A stretch of DNA of 64,000 nt from Tetracladium setigerum (taxonomy: Eukaryota; Ascomycota; Leotiomycetes; Helotiales), in the NCBI GenBank assembly GCA_031472005.1, contig PZJY01000011.1, positions 1,612,001 through 1,676,000 of the forward strand, written 5' to 3'. The notes beneath the pieces were generated by a model that saw only the letters and a list, made by a program, of their open reading frames with translations, searched no databases and was not told the origin of the DNA. Made by a program: the position numbers and the translations under genes. Shown here in pieces: positions 47,759-59,984 of the stretch; the stretch's first letter is position 1; each line of letters starts with the position of its first letter.

Positions 47759-48026
47759 GTTTCAAATAGTGGTAAGATTCAGTATCTAGCTTGCAGGCAT
47801 CCAGGTTAGAAGTTGAGATGAAACTCTCCATGGAATTATCCAAGAAACGAGACTTGTTAGGATATCGACTTATTTCTTTATTTACACTTAGCAAATAAAA
47901 ATAATCAAATTTGCTTTGAAGTGTCACGGGAGTATTGTATTTTAGTATTAAAAATATTACTATAACCTCTACAACTCTTCCCAAATCAGTCCCTTGAACG
48001 ATTTCTAGGAACTTACTGAACAGCAC

Positions 48027-50204
48027 TCAGTCCTGATCATCTTCTCCCAAATTTCCAGCCCAGACATCGTCCATCGGCCTGGAGCCCTTCTCCAATTCCT
48101 CTCTCGTACTATCACAAAGTTTTCTATTCTCCTCCGGCAAACTCCATCCCCTCATCTCCTCCAATCCATTCAAAAACTGCATCCCCAAGCCTTTCTCGCT
48201 GTGCCAAGACATATGACAATGAAAAGCCCACACCCCAGCATTGTCTGCCACAAATCTCAAAGCTAGCCACCCAAATCCTTCTAAAGTAGCTACATCCCTC
48301 CTCAGCAAATTATTAATCAGGTCTGTTCTGTTTGTAAGAAGTCCATTTCCGTCCGGCTTCCAACCCAAAGATGCGTATCCAGGAAATGGACCATGGCCAC
48401 TGCCAAGAATCCAGAATTTGTGGCCATGGAGATGCATCGGGTGTGGACTCTCGTCGAAGCTCCTAATTATGAGATCGATTGCTTCGGGATGATTGTGTTG
48501 GATGACTAGATTATTGGTGACGTTGAAGGAGCGAGAGTTCACGCCGTCGGCAGAGAAGGTGTGATTATCAGGACTGTTAAGACTAGCGATTGTGCGGTGG
48601 AGGGTTGGAAGTTGAAGGTCGGGGTGAAAAGATGAGTCGTTGAAGACACCACGCTCGAGACGCCAGTCGCCGATTTGAATGTTGGAAGTTAGGTAATAGC
48701 TTTTGGTTGCTACGATTGGAGGCGGATGATTTAATGATGGGATCAAGGTACCACTGTAGTCCGTGCAGTTTTGAAAAAGATCCAGGTTCCAGCCTACGGA
48801 GTTTGGGGGCTCATATTGATCGTTTCGTCCCCCAGATGTGTAGCGGATTATGCCTCTTACTTCTGAGACTGAGGAGGAAGACGATTCAATGGGTTCGCCC
48901 ATGCAGTGCATCATCATTCTTGCATGGAGCCAGAAGGAACCGCCTTCATCTTGTTGATCAGTGGTAATAACGACGCTGTAGCGTTGAGCAGGGCCAATGA
49001 TCAATTTTGTATCATTCGATGCAATAAGATTGGTGCCATCCGCTTCGGTAATTGATAATCTGTGGGCATCAATGCTAACATGAAAATATGCCAACACGCC
49101 GACGTTGATGAAGCGCAATCTGTGATTTAAGTTCTCTGCCAGATTCAAGGTTGATAATGAAGTGGTGGAGTTGTCACACAGCCTGCGCCTGAGTCCTGAG
49201 CAAGACCGTTGATTAAGTCCGTTGATGAGTGCCCCATCCGGGATTGGAGAGCCTTCTCTACCTGGCGAGAGATTGTCAAATAAGAGACCATCACTAGCAT
49301 CGTGATAATAGTCCTGGAGCATAATGACCCTGTCCGAAGCATATGGCATCTCCTGCGATTTCTTCTCGTCCTTGGAATGAACAACCAAAGGGCCAAACAG
49401 TCCGTCCGATGCCTGAACAGCTGTATGCCCATGATAAAAGTATGTTCCAGATTGACCAGTGACTGTGAACTTGTACTGAAAAGTTCGTTTCGGAGAAATT
49501 GGACATTGTGTAACACCTGGAGCGCCATCCATCCAATTGGTGCCATTTTGAAATATACCGTGAAAATGTAGCGTTGTCGAGTTGACGCTTTGATTGTCTA
49601 TGTTGACCACCAAAGTATCTCCCTCATTACACTCAATCATCGGACCCGGGAACTGTCCATCTATTGTAAGCATAGGCCTGAAAACCCCATCAGGATTCGC
49701 CACAATTTCGAAAATCGTCCAGTTGTACTCTCTGACTTTCGGCGCATCGTTGAAACTCCAGCGAGGATCAAGCACATAATCGCTCTCTGGTCTGCGAAAC
49801 TCCTTTTTCGTGGCTGTAAAGAGTGGTCCTCCCTTCCGAGGCCCGGTGACGATGAAATGTTTCGCAAAGAATTGAAGTCCAAGAAAGGCAAGCCACATCG
49901 CAAGGATTGACCCCACGATCGCAACCCAAGGACGCAGATTCAATTCCACATTAGCTTCCACATCTTTTGCTTCTCTTTTAGATAGAGTGTCGCCTGGCAA
50001 TAGACTCTGGGGCTGTTGCTGTGAAGACACATCTTCCTGCATGTCCTGAAATTGCATTTCGTCGCCAAGGGTCAGGCTGTCCCTCGATAGACTCTGGGGC
50101 TGTTGCTGTGAAGACACATCTTCCTGAATGTCTTGAAATTGCATTTCGTCGCCAAGGGTTAGGCTGTCCCTCGATAGACTCCTCCTGTACGGATGTAATG
50201 CCAT
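48027..50204 (-). CDS. membrane-anchored multicopper oxidase (laccase/ferroxidase type)
   Basis: Intronless, 725 residues. The N-terminus (residues 1-85) is hydrophilic and carries a 29-residue tandem repeat, then one membrane helix (WVAIVGSILAMWLAFLGLQF, about residues 93-112), then the oxidase. With no signal peptide before it, this predicts a type II membrane protein with the enzyme outside. The copper ligands are all present: LHFHG and YFYHGHTA in the first cupredoxin domain; HPMHLHGHKFW and HCHMSWHSEKGLGMQF in the third. Many N-glycosylation sites (NGT, NST, NDS) fit exposure. Laccases and Fet3-like ferroxidases share this core; the Fet3 type is anchored at the C-terminus, so this one is built differently. 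Acceptable substrates would be phenols, Fe2+ or others; not decidable here. Confidence 0.92.
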   Translation of the reverse strand: MALHPYRRSLSRDSLTLGDEMQFQDIQEDVSSQQQPQSLSRDSLTLGDEMQFQDMQEDVSSQQQPQSLLPGDTLSKREAKDVEANVELNLRPWVAIVGSILAMWLAFLGLQFFAKHFIVTGPRKGGPLFTATKKEFRRPESDYVLDPRWSFNDAPKVREYNWTIFEIVANPDGVFRPMLTIDGQFPGPMIECNEGDTLVVNIDNQSVNSTTLHFHGIFQNGTNWMDGAPGVTQCPISPKRTFQYKFTVTGQSGTYFYHGHTAVQASDGLFGPLVVHSKDEKKSQEMPYASDRVIMLQDYYHDASDGLLFDNLSPGREGSPIPDGALINGLNQRSCSGLRRRLCDNSTTSLSTLNLAENLNHRLRFINVGVLAYFHVSIDAHRLSITEADGTNLIASNDTKLIIGPAQRYSVVITTDQQDEGGSFWLHARMMMHCMGEPIESSSSSVSEVRGIIRYTSGGRNDQYEPPNSVGWNLDLFQNCTDYSGTLIPSLNHPPPIVATKSYYLTSNIQIGDWRLERGVFNDSSFHPDLQLPTLHRTIASLNSPDNHTFSADGVNSRSFNVTNNLVIQHNHPEAIDLIIRSFDESPHPMHLHGHKFWILGSGHGPFPGYASLGWKPDGNGLLTNRTDLINNLLRRDVATLEGFGWLALRFVADNAGVWAFHCHMSWHSEKGLGMQFLNGLEEMRGWSLPEENRKLCDSTREELEKGSRPMDDVWAGNLGEDDQD
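50001..50174. repeat. 87-bp tandem duplication in the oxidase N-terminus
   Basis: Two copies, 50001-50087 and 50088-50174, differ at three positions and keep the frame (29 codons each). They encode SLSRDSLTLGDEMQFQD(M/I)QED followed by a Q-rich run. A partial third start (TAGACTC) follows. Confidence 0.95.
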
Positions 50205-51946
50205 CTCTTTTCTGGATCTTTACAAGACCTGCTTCCGAAAAAAGATGCTTGCGGAGATCGGAATTTGATGGAATTAACAGCATTGGCGGAGTTTGGAAAG
50301 ATATCGAAAGTTGTGAATGTATCGAGAATGAGCAGCAGGAGCTTTCTAGGAATCGGGGGCTGGCCACGTTGGTTAAATATTGCCTGTTCCTGAAGGTTTC
50401 TCACGTACTTTGGACCTAGAAGAAAGTTCCTCGTAGTGTGTCCAAGAAGGGTTTGATAACTGCCTTTCTTTGGTTTAGAGCATCAACAAGAAGCGGCTCT
50501 TTTTTGTCGGGCACATCAACTTAAAATGATGTGGTTTCGGAGCTAAGAAAGTCTTTCCCAGCTTTGATACTTCCAACACATCCTGGACATATTGCACCAA
50601 GCCAGACCTCAGGTCAAACTTTGGCAGCATGTTTGCGATCGAATGCTGGTGAAATGTGGCGATGTGATGAAGGTGCGAATTTGATGTTGCTCTTCTTGGT
50701 TTTATCATCCCGCCTTCAGCCCTACGAGCTGGGTCTTGGCATTCCTCGGTTAGCGTTTAGACTACGAGGCTAGCCGATGCTTATATCCCATCTAACGGTA
50801 CTCAGCACTAATCCCATACGGGAAAAGGGAGGTATTTACGAAAACAAAACAGGTTCGAGAGGAGGGGGTTCTTCTGGATATCCAACTCCAGATTCTCAAT
50901 GTTGAGGAAAACTCTTATTCTAATCTCATGGCTTCAAGTCGGTAACTTGGTGGTGAAGCTAGAAGGTTTTCCAAGAAACGAAGATTAAAATTTGTACGAG
51001 AAGGGGGATCTTGTGATCTTGAGCTGATTCGGAACATTTTCCTGTTTCTAGCACAACGCACAAGTGGCATATTCGGGATACTGCCTACATGCGAAAGAGA
51101 AAGCTGAAAACTAGAAGCTATCAAAACGGTCATACTTCATGAAAAACTATAGTCTTCACCTTTCACCTCACTACCTCACTAAATAAACAGGGTTCCAATC
51201 CTACAGCCCCATTTTCCCCCTTCGTTGACGATCTCCCTCCCGCCTCTGCATCCACATTTCTTCACGTTCACTTTCAAGGCTCAAATACCTATATAAAACA
51301 AAATAAGCCAATCTTCTAATAACAACATCAAATAGGGCTGCCGCTGGGTCTTCGGATTATTAGGAAAATACTATCGGGGACTATCTAATGGTTGGGAGGT
51401 CTGTATTAGCGATTTCCAGTTCTCATTCTCCGGGCCCTAGTCCGAGTCTGCAGACGCTGGGAGGGCGTTGACAATAAAGACGTAGCGTGCTGGAAACTTG
51501 TGTTTTAGCACGTGAACGTTTTTGCATATTTTAGATGGCGTTCGTTGTGATGGATTTTTTTCTCTGGTATATAATCTGGAAAGTTGTGAGAGTTATTCTT
51601 TCTTTTAGAGTAAAATCCCAATTCGGCATGATGAGACCATTTCGTTGATAAAAGACTATGGATAATAACTTTGCTAAAATTTCTAAACTGTTAGCCAGCT
51701 GTATTTCCGTCTCCCCTGCACTGTAATAGTCAATTGCGAGCTGCTTCTGGATTCTTGATATGGTGCACGTGATCATTTGTTTGGACGCAGCGATTGGCGC
51801 CTTGATGCCTGAGGCAATACTTTTACTTCATGGGCTGTAGCTATTTTGTTTGTGCCCGATTTCATTCGTCGTACCTGATTTCCTTCGTCTTTCCAACGAA
51901 CAAAATCTCTCCAACTTGTCCGTATACATTATACTCCTTGTTCAAC
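50205..51946. promoter_or_regulatory. long divergent region between the oxidase and the HET gene
   Basis: About 1.74 kb between divergent starts. Several frames of 60-130 codons overlap on both strands without domain or consistent codon use. The part near 51100-51250 is pyrimidine-rich. No gene supported. Confidence 0.45.
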
Positions 51947-53708
51947 ATGAATTTGGGCAACACTCTCTACCAATACAATCCACTCCCATCTAAAAAGTTC
52001 ATTCGACTTCTAGAACTCCACCCTGGACTACCAAACGACAAAATCGCCTGCACTTTGCATCAAACCGAAATAGAAAATGCCCCACAATACGAGGCAATAT
52101 CATATGCGTGGGGCGATCCCACACAGAAGGTCGATGTACTGTGCGACGACAAGATCATCATGATTACAAAAACCTCAAAGATGCCTTACTTCGATTCAGG
52201 CTCAAAGACAGATCACGCATTATTTGGGCAGACGCGATATGTATAAATCAAAATGATGACCTGGAGAAAGGATCACAGGTCACGTTAATGAAGAGAATAT
52301 ACGGAAATGCGATGAGAGTGTGCGTTTGGCTTGGATGTACGACCCCACAGATGGAACCTGCCTTTGAACTCATTGATGAGATTGTCAGCAATGGGAATCT
52401 TACAAGTAACCGTACGTCCCATTCCTTGGGGATATAGGATACTTTTTTGACATTTTAAATTTGACAGATTCAAATGAGCTCTCAGATCCTACTTCGGATC
52501 GTTGGTCAGCACTCGGTATTTTCTTCTCCGCAGCCTGGTTCACAAGAGTTTGGGTCGTTCAAGAAGTATATGATCATACTTGTACAGTATTCTGCGGCGA
52601 ATACGAGCTACGCTGGACAGATATTGTCCTGGTCGCAAGCTTACTTTTAGAATTTGACCCCCTCTCAAGTGCAAATCTCCATCTCGAAAACGCTACTTCA
52701 GTCATACAGATTGACACCGCCGGCCGCAACTCACCAACCAATAATATATTCGACAATTTCCGCAATTTTCACTGCTCCGACCTGCGCGATAAAGTGTACG
52801 CGTTGCTGTCTTTTCCACCCCTCTGTGAATTGCGACCGCCAATCCAACCGAATTACAGCAAGTCCGTCGCTGAAGTCTTCGAAGAGGCTGCGGTGAGAAT
52901 TTTTACCTCTTGCGAGAATCTGGGTCTTTTTTCTGGTCTGGAGCATGGCGATGCAATTGATGAAGAATGGCCGTCCTGGGTTCCGAGATGGGATCGGCCT
53001 CGCACGACACAGAATCTGCAGAGTTACGCATCGGGGAGAGCGCATTCATCCCTACCTCGCACAAAATACATGCCAAAGATTCTTACAGCAGAAGGGATTC
53101 TTATTTCTACATTATCATGGTGCGGTACGGTGATCAAGGAAGCTTCCGCAAATGGCAAATCCGAAACAGACCCCCTCAAACAACCTTTCCGGGAATGGCT
53201 GTCAAAATATATGCCCAAGATAGCACATCCAACCGACGACCCTCTTTTACTTTCCATTGCCATGACGCTTACCGCTGGCCTTGATCTTGAATCAAACTGC
53301 CCTCCTCTCAACATATCTCAGTTCCGCCTTAATTTCCTCTCCTATTTAGTCGGCGTCGTACCGTCTCTAGATATCCTTTGCACAACACAAGATCTATCAC
53401 AAATTCTGTCAGAACAAACAAGAGCAAATAACGAATCAATGGACTTCAACGCCACGGCCATCCGCGGATGCACAAACAAACGGTTTTTCTGCACGCAGAA
53501 TGGAGATTTCGGCATGGGTCCGCGAGCCGCGCAACCTGGCGATCTGGTCGTCTTGCTTTACGGTAGTAACGCTCCTTGTGTGCTTCGACCAGTGGGTTCA
53601 TATTATCAGTTCGTTGGTGAATGTTATTTGCATCAGCATATGAACGGCGAGGCGATTGAAATGGCTGCTGAAGGGCTGCTTGCTGTCGATGAGTTTGAAA
53701 TGAGATAG
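51947..53708 (+). CDS. HET-domain (heterokaryon incompatibility) protein (one-base frame break)
   Basis: Exon 1 is 51947-52411 and exon 2 52468-53708, about 568 residues. The N-terminal HET domain has its landmarks: IRLLELHPG, then YEAISYAWGDP, then IIWADAICINQND, then RVCVWLGC and WFTRVWVVQEV. The frame breaks at the A5 run 52168-52172, between IIMITK and NLKDALLRFRL; one A restores it. The C-terminal part (residues 280-568) has no recognised domain but is well structured. Proteins of this family act in non-self recognition and can trigger programmed cell death when hyphae fuse; many copies are just polymorphic family members of unknown role. Confidence 0.9.
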
Positions 53709-56528
53709 AGTTCATTATCAGGAGACCATGCTTGAAGAAGGGGACTTTTAAGGCATCTACATTTGAAAACTGTTGTTCCATAACTAGGTGATTGCAGCCT
53801 TCGTGCTGCAGACAAAAGCTTCTTGAGAAAAGCGTGAAATTGCTAGTTAGGTTGTTAGTACTCTCGATAAGTCTACAAAGTCGCAACGGTTTTATACCCA
53901 TGGAGTGGCATCAGAGTAAAGAAAAGAGGGAAAACACTGGATCCTATTAAGAAATGGATGGTGGAAAGAGAGCAAAGCATTCGGAATGATCAAAGCACGA
54001 GCGAAGTGTTGCAAGCAAAGGGAACATCGGCTTGCTTGGCATTTGTGCTTGAAAATAGTGGCATTGCTTGGCACTCCGGCACAAGTACAGCTAATTCAAG
54101 AAGCAGACATCTATAAGAAGAACAGGTGGAGGCAAAGGTAAAGGTAAAAGAAGAAGAAGGCAATTTTGGACTAAGCTTTGAGAGTTAGAGTGAACGTTTC
54201 TGGAAGGATAAATTTGATTTCGGCTAAGCTGGCTTTGCTTAAATCGCAAATGGGTAATTGCCGCTCCTCCTCTGGACGAGCTTCGCAGGAACCAAAAAAG
54301 TCGATAGGGGAGAGACAATAATGGAATCGAGGAAAACAAAAGCGTCAATTTTCGAGTTGGAGCACTGGCTATGCAGGCAAAAATAAAAGGCAACTTTGTC
54401 ATGTTGTATTGGGAAGAGGGAGATAGGGTGCTTTACATTTCGGCTAATGTAATCTTTCTGTTTTGTTGTTGACAACACTTGAAGGACAACACAAATGCAA
54501 GACAACAGAACATAGACAAATCGTCGAACTAGTGGCAATGCTGCGCTTGCAACAAACCTTCTTCTCGAGTTTATTAGGCAGATAGATCATTGAAGTAAGG
54601 AGAACAAGAAAGGGCGGCAACGGAACCAAAGTAGCATATGAAGAGCCGGAATTAAACATCGGACTTAAGAGTCAAAAGACTTGGTTACCTCCATTGTTAC
54701 TTTGGTATTGGAAAAGAAGGCCTCTTTAATGAAAGACACTCGGTATGACTCACCCTGAGAATTCTCTTGGTCCTGTAAGAGAGGGATAGGATAGGGAGAT
54801 ATTGTCAGATTGAATAATGTGGGAGGGGAGAGAGGTTGGCATTGCTAGGTAATCACGCCGTTCGTCAGCAAGCCAATGTGCGCATCCTGCATTGAAAATG
54901 CGCCAAAGCCGGGCTCCGGGCCATCTCTGACTGCCTGCCCTCATGCGCCATGGCCATAACAGGGTGGCGATTTCATTCCACAACTTCCGAATATCTTTCC
55001 AACCGCTCGAGACTCCAACGTGCACACATCACCAATGTCCGCGTGGCGAAAAGTTCGAATATCTCGTGTTGTTGTTGCTGGTTGTTGTGGTTGTTGATGA
55101 GGGAATCAGAGCTACAGTGCTAGCTAGGGACAGATACAGGCAGACGGTGTTGCTACTACCCCACTATCTCAACCTCGTCCGCGAATAGTGTCATCGAACT
55201 TTTGAAGGGGGCGGCGCGCTTTTTGTTTCTGCAACTGCAGGCTGCATCCATCATCTTTTTCTCTCTCCTCGTCCTCCTCGTCGTCCATGTTCAGATTATC
55301 TTCCTCCTTCATCGTCGGTCCAAGTCCTATCCCCGGACGTGATAGCTTCGACATTGCCGTGCAGGAAGGCCAAGTTGATTAGAAACCCGACGGGAATCTA
55401 CCTCCATTTCGGACTTTTCCAGATATCACCAAACTCTCCAAGCTACCAGCTATCCCGGGACATTATTGCCTCTTCTTCACGGATCTGTAAGCATTGCTTC
55501 TGGCGCAGTTGAGGGAGAAAAATACAGTCTAACTAATATCCTCATAGCAGAAGTCCGGACGCTGTTCATTTCCCTCTGACGCGCAATCCCACAAACCTGC
55601 GCCAACAAGCCCACCGCGTTACATCCTCAACTTCCGGCAGCATTGCACGTCAATAAATCGCCACTGGCATACCGCCTCGAGAGCAGACCCAAGTATTCCA
55701 GACCGTGCCATCATATTCAGCCCCGGGGATCGCAGGCATCGCGGACATCGCGGCCATCGCTTGCATTTCGTACCTTGCCCAAATCGTTTCTGCTTCTTAC
55801 CGTCGAGGGAGCTTCGCTGCCAGCTGACCTTCTCGATTCGAATTTCGAAAACCTTGGAAACATCTGGCACGGATTAGCCAACGGTATTGGAGGCTTCTAA
55901 GTGGGTGGTAAGCTTTCGAAACGCATATCGGTGCCTGAAGCCGCAGTCATTCTGTGATCCAAGACTCGGGCACACCGTCAGCAATTCTGGGGAAATCATT
56001 TGTGGTAGTCGTGGAGACAGCTTGGAGATAGGAAACACTGGGTCAAGGTTTGCCTTTCATTGGAGCTAGGTTTGGGAGGCAAATTGAGGGGAGAAGGGAA
56101 AGGACGTTCTATATACGTCAAGCATAGGGCTGGCACCCGTTACTGGAGAGTGGAATTAAGGCTGCTAGTCGTCTGCATCATCGACTCTATCTCCACCACT
56201 GAGCCTTAAGCTAGGGCTGATAGCTGTGTTGATTGAGTGCATCTGCCTCCTGCGTTTGGCCTAGCCTACGGCGGGACCACCCTGGGAGCAGACTTCCACT
56301 GGCCTCCTACTTTCACACTTAAGTGTCCTCTATTGGTTGCATCAAGAGCTGAGAAATCCTCTTCTTGCTTACAAGAGAACCCCCGATTTTAAAGGGGTGC
56401 TTGAATTACCCGAGAGCAAGGCACACATTCTGTCACCACTTGAGTTAAGACTCTATATTCCCGGATTATCTTCGTTTTGGTCAGCCTGTACACATTATCT
56501 CCGTTTTCAAGCCAAAATTTGTAACAAC
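53709..56528. other. 2.8-kb gap without supported gene
   Basis: The plus strand at 53880-54720 is purine-rich (AAAAGAGGGAAAAC, GAAGAAGAAGGC), with no convincing frame. A minus-strand frame at 55169-55354 (MSKLSRPGIGLGPTMKEEDN, then an acidic run) could be a first exon, but no continuation was found. CATCGCGG-type triplets repeat at 55735-55765. Confidence 0.45.
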
Positions 56529-59500
56529 ATGACGCCTACACCTCCCTCTACCTCCTCAAGCGCCGGCGGACACTCACCAGACTACCGGGTAGTGCGGAAG
56601 AGGAACAGAGTGCCTCTCTCGTGTGCACCATGTAGACACAGGAAGTAAGTTTTGGTCTCTTCCTGTCTCCCGTCAGACGATAACCACCGAGCAAGCCGCT
56701 GATCCTCGAAACCACAGGTTGAAATGCAACAGAACGAATCCGTGCGAGAACTGCGTCAGGAGGGGAGATGCATCCTCCTGTTCGTATGCTGCTCCAGGCA
56801 CGAGAAAGAAGAATCAAAGTCAAGGAGCAACCAGCCCCGATGATATGCAAAATCGTATTGATAGGTTAGAAGGCTTAGTTCTCTCCCTGATGACGAATGG
56901 AGCCCAGTCTGCTGGTCCATCAGCTGCCGTGAAAGCAATCTCGAGGTCGCAGTCCGACAGCGCTGGATCATCCTTTCCCCCGAGCAGGAGAATGACGACG
57001 ATGACGATGATATGATAAAGGAAGAAGACGAAGATGAGAGCGAAGTCGAAGGCGTCACGCAATCACTCGGTGTCTTGAAAGTTGACCAGGACCAAGGCCA
57101 CTCCCTTTACGTGGGAGACTCGCATTGGCATTTGGTTCTAGCAGATGTAAGACTCCTGTTTTTAATCCATGTTTGGATCAACCCTATCTTGTGTCGTGTC
57201 GAGTCTTGGAGGTAGAGTAAAACACCAATCTATCTCTTTAGAGATAATGGCGATCAACTTATCTCAGCCCTGCAAAAATCAAAGCAACTTGGTGACTGTT
57301 GATTCATCTCTCACGCAAAAACACTTAACACTCTTCAAGAATCTTGGATCTGTGGAAACCTGGCTAATGAACCAATTATCTGTAGATAGCAGAGGTAAAA
57401 AACTACTTTGTAGCCCACAAAAAGGATATAGAGAAGAGTTACGAGAGAATCCGACTCTCAAAACCCTCAAACACTGCAGGCGGGCCCGCCTTTCTATTTA
57501 GCTCACATGAAACAGCGACCGATGCTGAACTTCGTTCGGAACTCCCAGCGAGACCAGCAGTCGAGAAACTCGTGACCCGGTACTTCAACTCATATGATCC
57601 AGCCGTACACATCATCCATGCGCCAACCTTCCAGCGGGACCTTCAGAAACACTGGCAAGATCCTTCGAAAACAAGTGTCGTCTGGCTCGGCCTCCTTTAC
57701 TCGCTTCTGACGCTCGCCATGCAGTCGTACCACAAGATTGGAGATGAACCTCTTGAATGGAAAGGTAAGCGAAGGGCTTTTGTAGTCAGCTATTACGTGT
57801 GCTGACAGTCCTCAGATCAAACTCACGAGCTCGCTGCGGGATTCAGAATGCGAACGGTACAGTGTCTTGTCAATTCCGACTATACCAAATCCTCCATATA
57901 CACCATCGAGACTCTTCTACTCTACGTAAATGGCGAGTACGCAGTCAGGTGGGACGCAGAAGTAGGCATATGGGTTGTGGTCGGCATGATCGTGCGCTTG
58001 GCAATGCGAATGGGTTATCACAGAGATCCGAGTAACTACCCCAACGTCGGACCATACCAAGGAGAAATGCGTCGGCGAATTTGGGCCACCGTCAGACAAA
58101 TGGACATCATGTTTTCATTCCAACTGGCTCTACCTGGCATGATCAGGAGTAACGACTGCGATACAGCTCTTCCCCGGAATATATTCGAAGACGAGTTCGG
58201 ACCGGATTCGCCAACCCTACCTGCAGCAAGGCCTTTCACAGAGCCTACACCCATCTCATACATGATCACTCAATCTCAATTAACATACGAGTTTGGAGCA
58301 ATCTTGGAAGAGATCAACGCAGTCAGTGGAAAGCCCGTCAGCTACGAAGACGTATTAAAACGCGACTTTCGACTGCGCGAGCTGAAAGACAATATCGCAC
58401 CCCATCTCCGACTCCGCTCCATGGAGGAATGCACCCACGACCCTGCCACCCTCCTAATGCAACGCTTCAACATCGACATCATGTGGCAAAAAACTATTTG
58501 CGTCCTCCACCGCAAGTACATCGGCCGACAAACCCCCGCTACGCCCCATCTCGCCGTGCTTGCGTCGACGCATCCATGGAAATCCTCCGGCACCAAGCAA
58601 AACTCCACAAAGAGTCCGAACTAGGTGGTCGCATGCGCACGATGAAATGGTTCATCTCATCACTCACAAAACATGATTTCCTGCTTGGTGCAATGATTCT
58701 ATGTCTCGATCTGTACACCGACAACCTTACCAGCTCTCTCGCCGTAAGACCAGCAAGTTTCGACCCAAACTTCTGGACGCCAGCGCAACGGGCCGATATG
58801 ATCAAAGCCTTGGAGGGATCATTCCAACTCTGGAAAGAAGGAGCCGAATTATCAATGGAAGCCTACAAAGCCTCCAACATTCTCGAAATCATGCTTCAGA
58901 AACTCCGCCTCTCCCGCAACGCTCCCCCACCACCACCACAACAACAACAAGCCTCGAATACGACAGGAAATACAAACAACCCACCCGGCCCTACCACTGC
59001 CGAAGTCTTCGCCCAATTCGACGAGGATCTCAAACCGGAACATTCCGCTGCCATGACGCTTGGGATGCTCTCTGGTGGCCTGACACCCAATACAGCTGCT
59101 TATTTCAATAATAGCGGCATGGGTCTTTCACCTGCTGGAGGCAGATATGCGAATATTGATATGAATATGAGTGGAGACTTGTCGGGTTCCAGTGGTGGGA
59201 CGGGCATGACGCCTTATGCTATGGATGTGCAAAATCCGTTTGGGGTCATGGGGAATAATCCTGCCAGTCCGTTTTCCATGTTTGGTAATATGGGGACGGG
59301 TGGGACGGGTGGTGGGTTTGATGCGCCGATTAATTTGGATTGGGTATGTTTCTACCTCTTTCTGTTCTTCTTTTCGTTCTCATTCGCATGTATTCATAAT
59401 TTCCCCATCTTTCCTTCTCTCCCTCCCTACCGCCCCTCTTATTCCCCGCTTAAACACCACAAGCAACACCAACTAACCACAACAAAACCAAACAGGAAGC

Positions 59501-59720
59501 GTGGGATCAATACATCCAAAACGGCTCCGCGATCGACCCAAATTTCCAATTTTACCCCACTGGAACGCTTGACCCGACCAATAGTAACAACCAATCTCAA
59601 CTCGATCAAGATACCGCCTCTCAACAACAGTCACAACAGGATCAAAATCAAAATCAAAATCAATCTCAAGGAGGTTATGGTAATAGTGTTTTCATGGGTG
59701 CCAATACACCTGGTCGCTGA
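56529..59720 (+). CDS. Zn2Cys6 transcription factor with fungal-specific regulatory domain (two one-base frame breaks)
   Basis: Exons 56529-56644, 56718-57146, 57386-57764, 57816-59343 and 59496-59720, about 892 residues. The zinc cluster is split by intron 1: LSCAPCRHRK joins LKCNRTNPCENCVRRGDASSC. A short coiled coil (NRIDRLEGLVLSLM) and a D/E run follow. Then the helical regulatory domain: HLVLAD joins IAEVKNYFVAHKKDIEKSY, VTRYFNSYDPAVHIIHAPTF, and YHRDPSNYPNVGPYQGEMRR then RIWATVRQMDIMFSF, the fungal_trans signature region. The end is Q/N-rich with LDWEAWDQYIQNGSAIDPNF. The frame breaks at C5 runs 56977-56981 and 58533-58537. Intron 2 is unusually long (239 bases). Target genes unknown. 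Confidence 0.88.
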
Positions 59721-59967
59721 ATGCATGCCGAAGAAGAAGGGAGAAATAAGAGGAGGAGAGAAGAGGAGAGGAGATGAAAGGGAACATGAGAGTAAGAGAA
59801 AAGAGTGGAAAGAGAGGAAGGAAGAGATACAGAAATGAATGTGTACATCTCACGTCCTAACAAAACGTGGCCAATGTAAAAGTGCAAGGGAACGAGGGAT
59901 GAGGAAAATTCACAATACACACTCACTCACCTCTCCTTGTATGAGGAGTGAACAAACAGTTAAACTT

Positions 59968-59984
59968 GGGGGGGGGGGGGGGGG
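59968..59984. repeat. G17 homopolymer
   Basis: Seventeen consecutive G residues in the 3' flank of the regulator gene. Its length is unreliable in a draft with indels. Confidence 0.9.

Noticed and set aside
20606..53708. Secondary-metabolite cluster with backbone enzyme
   Set aside because: No NRPS, PKS, terpene synthase, DMATS, UstY-type or P450 gene was found; only accessory-type functions are present.
55169..55354. Acidic 61-codon frame on - as a first exon
   Set aside because: No donor leading to a plausible next exon was found and no domain is visible.
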